DNA of 64,000 bases from Mucilaginibacter gotjawali (GTDB taxonomy: Bacteria; Bacteroidota; Bacteroidia; Sphingobacteriales; Sphingobacteriaceae), in assembly GCF_002355435.1 (NCBI RefSeq), contig NZ_AP017313.1, positions 4,216,001 to 4,280,000 of the forward strand, in the 5' to 3' direction. A model generated the notes under the pieces. It had not been told where the DNA came from and searched no databases. It saw only the letters and a program-made list of their open reading frames with translations. Within the stretch, counting starts at the first letter, position 1. The number at the start of each line of letters is the position of its first letter. The position numbers and the translations under genes are program-made. This document shows positions 61,391 to 64,000 of this stretch, piece by piece.

Positions 61391-62266
61391 ATGAAAAGTG
61401 AAACCAAGGGATCTGATTCCCTCAAACCGGCATTAATAATTGCTCTTCTGTTTTTTACTGTGTTTCAATCTAAAGGACAACAAAGTAAACCTGCTGAAAG
61501 TGGCTACGCGCCTGTTAATGGCATTAAAGTTTATTACGAAGTATATGGCGAGGGTAAGCCCCTGGTTTTGCTGCATGGTGCTTTTATGAACATTGCGATG
61601 AACTGGGGGCAATTAATACCTGAATTGTCGAAAACAAGAAAAGTAATTGCCATTGAAATGCAGGGACATGGGCACACGCAGTATTCTGATAGAAAATTAG
61701 ACCTGCCTGATATGGCAAGCGACGTAGAAGGCGTAATGAATTATTTAAAAGTTGACAGTGCTGATATTGTAGGATACAGCATGGGGGGCTCCGTAGCTTA
61801 CCAATTGATCATACAAAGCCCTAAACGGGTAAACAAATTAGTGATCATTTCATCTACTTATAAAAGTACCGGCTGGCTGCCCCAGGTAACCAATGCGTTT
61901 AAAGTAATGAAGCCGGAATTATTTGCCAATTCGCCCATGAAAGCGGCATACGATGCGATAGCGCCGGATAAAACAAAATGGACAAAGTTTACAGAACAGA
62001 TGTTTGCTTTTGTTGCCTCGCCATTCGACATGGGTGACAGTAATATTGCAAAAATCACTTCGCCGGTATTGATCATTTCTGGCGACAATGATGGCCTGGA
62101 TAAAATTGAGTTGGCGAAAACATATCAATTGCTGGGAGGCGGTATATCTGCTGATATGGCACCGATGCCAAAATCGCATTTGGCCATTGTTCCTTCGCAA
62201 GGGCATGTAAGCCTGATGATGCAGACGAAAATCCTATTAGATTACCTGGAAGACTTTTTAAAGTAA
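61391..62266 (+). CDS. Secreted alpha/beta hydrolase
   Basis: This 291-aa hydrolase has an N-terminal hydrophobic signal (LIIALLFFTVFQSKGQ) and an alpha/beta-hydrolase domain: LVLLHGAFMNIAMNW, then GHTQYSDR, the nucleophile elbow VGYSMGGSVAYQ and a C-terminal GHVSLMMQ with the His. The substrate is unknown; esterase, haloperoxidase-like or epoxide-hydrolase-like activity are possible. It is probably periplasmic. The neighbouring reductase gene is in the same direction 95 bp away. Confidence 0.85.
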   Translation: MKSETKGSDSLKPALIIALLFFTVFQSKGQQSKPAESGYAPVNGIKVYYEVYGEGKPLVLLHGAFMNIAMNWGQLIPELSKTRKVIAIEMQGHGHTQYSDRKLDLPDMASDVEGVMNYLKVDSADIVGYSMGGSVAYQLIIQSPKRVNKLVIISSTYKSTGWLPQVTNAFKVMKPELFANSPMKAAYDAIAPDKTKWTKFTEQMFAFVASPFDMGDSNIAKITSPVLIISGDNDGLDKIELAKTYQLLGGGISADMAPMPKSHLAIVPSQGHVSLMMQTKILLDYLEDFLK

Positions 62267-62361
62267 ACATGATGGTATCTGGCATTAAAAAGATGCTTCC
62301 ATAAATATTTTCGAATTATTAAAAAAATAAACAACGAGGCAACAATTTCAATTAAGCCCAT

Positions 62362-62955
62362 ATGAGAAAGATAATCGTTTTGGAATTTATAACATTAGAT
62401 GGAGTAATGCAGGCACCCGGCGGACCTGAAGAAGATACGTCAGGCGGTTTTAAATATGGAGGTTGGAGTGCCCCTTACGGTGATGAAGTTAGCGGTAAGG
62501 TGATGCAAAAACAGATGGCGCCTGCGGATCTCCTGCTGGGCAGAAAAACATTTGAGATTTTCGCCTCCTACTGGCCAGCACACGCCGACTATTGGCCGGG
62601 GATAAATGAGGTCACAAAATATGTGATATCCAACACAATGAAAGAGTCGCCATGGGAAAACTCAGTATTCCTTACAAGCGTGGCAGATATCGAAAAGCTC
62701 AAAAATTCCGAAGGTTCTGACATCAAAGTATGGGGCAGCGGCGAGCTCACTCAATTGCTATTGCAGCATGATCTGGTGGACGAACTTTGGCTCAAAATCT
62801 ACCCGGTGACGCTTGGTGAAGGGAAAAAGCTGTTTGATAATGGCACCATGCCGGCAGCATTTAAATTAACCGAGAGCCTTGTTACACCTGGTGGTGTTAT
62901 TGTTGCCAATTACGCTCGTGCCGGAAATGTTAAAACAGGTACTATAGGAGCTTAA
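62362..62955 (+). CDS. RibD/DHFR-type reductase-family protein
   Basis: This 197-aa protein has the RibD C-terminal/dihydrofolate-reductase-like fold: ITLDGVMQAPGGPEED, GRKTFEIFASYWP and IKVWGSGELTQLLLQHDLVD then ELWLKIYPVTLGEGKKLF. Family members bind NADPH and act on diverse substrates, often annotated as dihydrofolate reductase family. No sign of folate specificity. Same strand as the hydrolase. Confidence 0.85.
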   Translation: MRKIIVLEFITLDGVMQAPGGPEEDTSGGFKYGGWSAPYGDEVSGKVMQKQMAPADLLLGRKTFEIFASYWPAHADYWPGINEVTKYVISNTMKESPWENSVFLTSVADIEKLKNSEGSDIKVWGSGELTQLLLQHDLVDELWLKIYPVTLGEGKKLFDNGTMPAAFKLTESLVTPGGVIVANYARAGNVKTGTIGA

Positions 62956-62958
62956 GAG

Positions 62959-63115
62959 AAATATTCGCTAAACGCGTCAAATCCTCAAAAAAGCGGTTCA
63001 ACTTTAGTCCTGCTCCTACTATGTCAAAAGTCCTTAGTAATTAGGCTGAAGCATTTTTCCGTCTATAGCAATTAGTTGCTCGCCGGGCCGATTATAGCCA
63101 CAAAGAGGTTTGACA
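62959..63115 (+). repeat. Intergenic repeat copy with decayed tRNA-like unit
   Basis: The part at 62959-63020 resembles the intergenic repeat at 55386. It is followed by a worn copy of the tRNA-derived unit: TGTCAAAAGTCCTTAGTAA then GCATTTTTCCG, and TTGCTCGCCGGGCCGATTAT. It shows the same repeat family reaches the far end of the window. Confidence 0.6.
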
Positions 63116-63193
63116 TTATTTAAATTACATTAAGTTTGCTAAAAAGAATTATTCTTTGGTAAATTATTAGCTACACTAAAAAAATAAATAAAC

Positions 63194-64000
63194 CTGGCAC
63201 AAATACACACAACACGACCAATAAAACCTATCGGCGCTAATGAAATAAAGAGTTTAACGGGTATCCGCGGCCTGGCTGCCGTTTATGTTATTATTTTCCA
63301 TTGGTATGTAGTGCTATTCCATAAAAAACCGCAGCTAATTAATCATTATTTGTCGGTTCTTATTGGTCATGGCTATCTTTCCGTCGATCTGTTTTTTGTG
63401 CTGAGCGGCTTTTTATTAAGTTTAACATCATCAGCCAGCTTTAATAATCACCTGTTTATACATGACTATAAAGCGTTTATGTATAAACGGTTTTGCAGGA
63501 TCTTTCCTTTATATATCGTTGCAACACTATTGTATTTTTTTCTTTTTCATTTTGGAGAAGTTGAAAGCCTTATTGTTAATTTAACTTTATTACAAGGGGT
63601 CTTTTCTTTCTCAAACAATTCCCTGATTTCGCCAGGCTGGTCATTAACTAATGAATGGGTTATTTATTTTTTCTTACCATTAGCGTTTTATTTGACATGG
63701 AAAATCAGAAACAAAGCCTGGATCCTAATATTGTCATCAATTACAATATTTATAGCGATAAGTATTTTCAGGAACGATTTTTTAAACTGGGGTAATTCTT
63801 ATTCATTACAAAAAATTCATGGGTTTAACCCGGTAATTTTATTTACCCGGGGTCCGTCAAGTTTTTTACGAACTATTGCAGACTATCTGTTAGGTATTTT
63901 CGCCTATTTAAGTTTCGAAAGAATAAAAAAACGAGCTGTGCTTTTAAAATACTCAGCCATCCCTTTAGTTGTTTTTCTGTTTTTTAAAAAGACGGATATT
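63194..64000 (+). CDS. OafA/YrhL-type membrane acyltransferase, 3' end outside window
   Basis: An open frame runs from a stop at 63185 to the end of the window. It gives the acyltransferase-3 pattern: SLTGIRGLAAVYVIIFHWYV (with the catalytic His in H-W-Y), GYLSVDLFFVLSGFLLSLT, and YKRFCRIFPLYIVATLL, several membrane helices. These enzymes transfer acyl groups to lipids or surface sugars. There is no ATG between the stop and the first conserved block; CTG at 63194 is the first near-start codon, so the start is uncertain. Confidence 0.75.
   Translation, partial: MAQIHTTRPIKPIGANEIKSLTGIRGLAAVYVIIFHWYVVLFHKKPQLINHYLSVLIGHGYLSVDLFFVLSGFLLSLTSSASFNNHLFIHDYKAFMYKRFCRIFPLYIVATLLYFFLFHFGEVESLIVNLTLLQGVFSFSNNSLISPGWSLTNEWVIYFFLPLAFYLTWKIRNKAWILILSSITIFIAISIFRNDFLNWGNSYSLQKIHGFNPVILFTRGPSSFLRTIADYLLGIFAYLSFERIKKRAVLLKYSAIPLVVFLFFKKTDI

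Overview
The window looks like part of a Bacteroidota genome, most likely Sphingobacteriaceae (Mucilaginibacter/Pedobacter-like; the genus is a guess). Supporting signs are the TAnnTTTG type of -7 promoter box found several times, the TraG/MobC-style conjugation genes with Bacteroidota-only accessory families, and initiator tRNA and intergenic structures typical of the phylum. About 1-55,181 reads as an integrative conjugative element (ICE) carrying a large defence and biosynthesis cargo. About 55,182-64,000 reads as chromosome.

Conjugation module (1-13.9 kb). A TraG/VirB4-type ATPase gene is split by a 2.37-kb group II intron placed directly after its Walker B motif. Three tandem related secreted proteins follow; the third is cut off and joined to the C-terminal part of a large SNF2-like helicase. 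A VirD4-like coupling protein, an M23 peptidase, an ArdC-like protein with an altered zinc motif, a DUF4099/DUF3945-like protein, a degenerate Toprim-like protein, a bacterial PH-domain protein and a small membrane protein complete the module. A short two-hairpin RNA candidate closes it.

Cargo (14-55 kb). In order: a CoiA-like nuclease and a helical-repeat protein; a Septu-like ATPase/HNH pair; an AT-rich RiPP-like cluster (precursor with two SHxxKHS repeats, FxsB-like radical SAM/SPASM enzyme, HExxH peptide-modifying enzyme, class I isoprenoid-synthase-like protein, frameshifted RelA/SpoT-domain protein, cysteine-rich protein); a minus-strand operon of membrane protein, papain-like (AvrRpt2-type) protease and large secreted protein; a SIR2 protein followed by a second Septu-like ATPase/HNH pair; a DUF4365-like protein; a Hachiman (HamAB) pair; a DUF900 hydrolase; and an Argonaute operon that begins with its own ECF sigma factor and XRE-like protein, continues with a Cas4-like PD-(D/E)XK nuclease, Argonaute, a helical protein and an HEIGH metalloprotein, and meets a convergent Pif1/RecD-like helicase with an HRDC domain.

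Right end and chromosome (55-64 kb). Paired GGTATAC repeats and an orphan tRNA 3' end (55,158-55,181) mark the likely element end. Beyond it are an initiator tRNA-Met, four 124-bp tandem repeats derived from that tRNA's 3' half with further degenerate copies scattered over 7.5 kb, and ordinary genes: DUF1330, Crp/Fnr and AraC regulators, an NAD-dependent epimerase, an NTF2-like protein, an alpha/beta hydrolase, a RibD/DHFR-type reductase and a partial acyltransferase.

Four genes carry breaks: Argonaute, the RelA/SpoT-domain gene, a small ORF after the first Septu pair (all single-base shifts), and the chimeric junction near 5,140. They are either real decay or assembly errors, and this matters for any functional claim. 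The RiPP-like cluster and the sigma-led Argonaute operon are the best candidates for undescribed systems.
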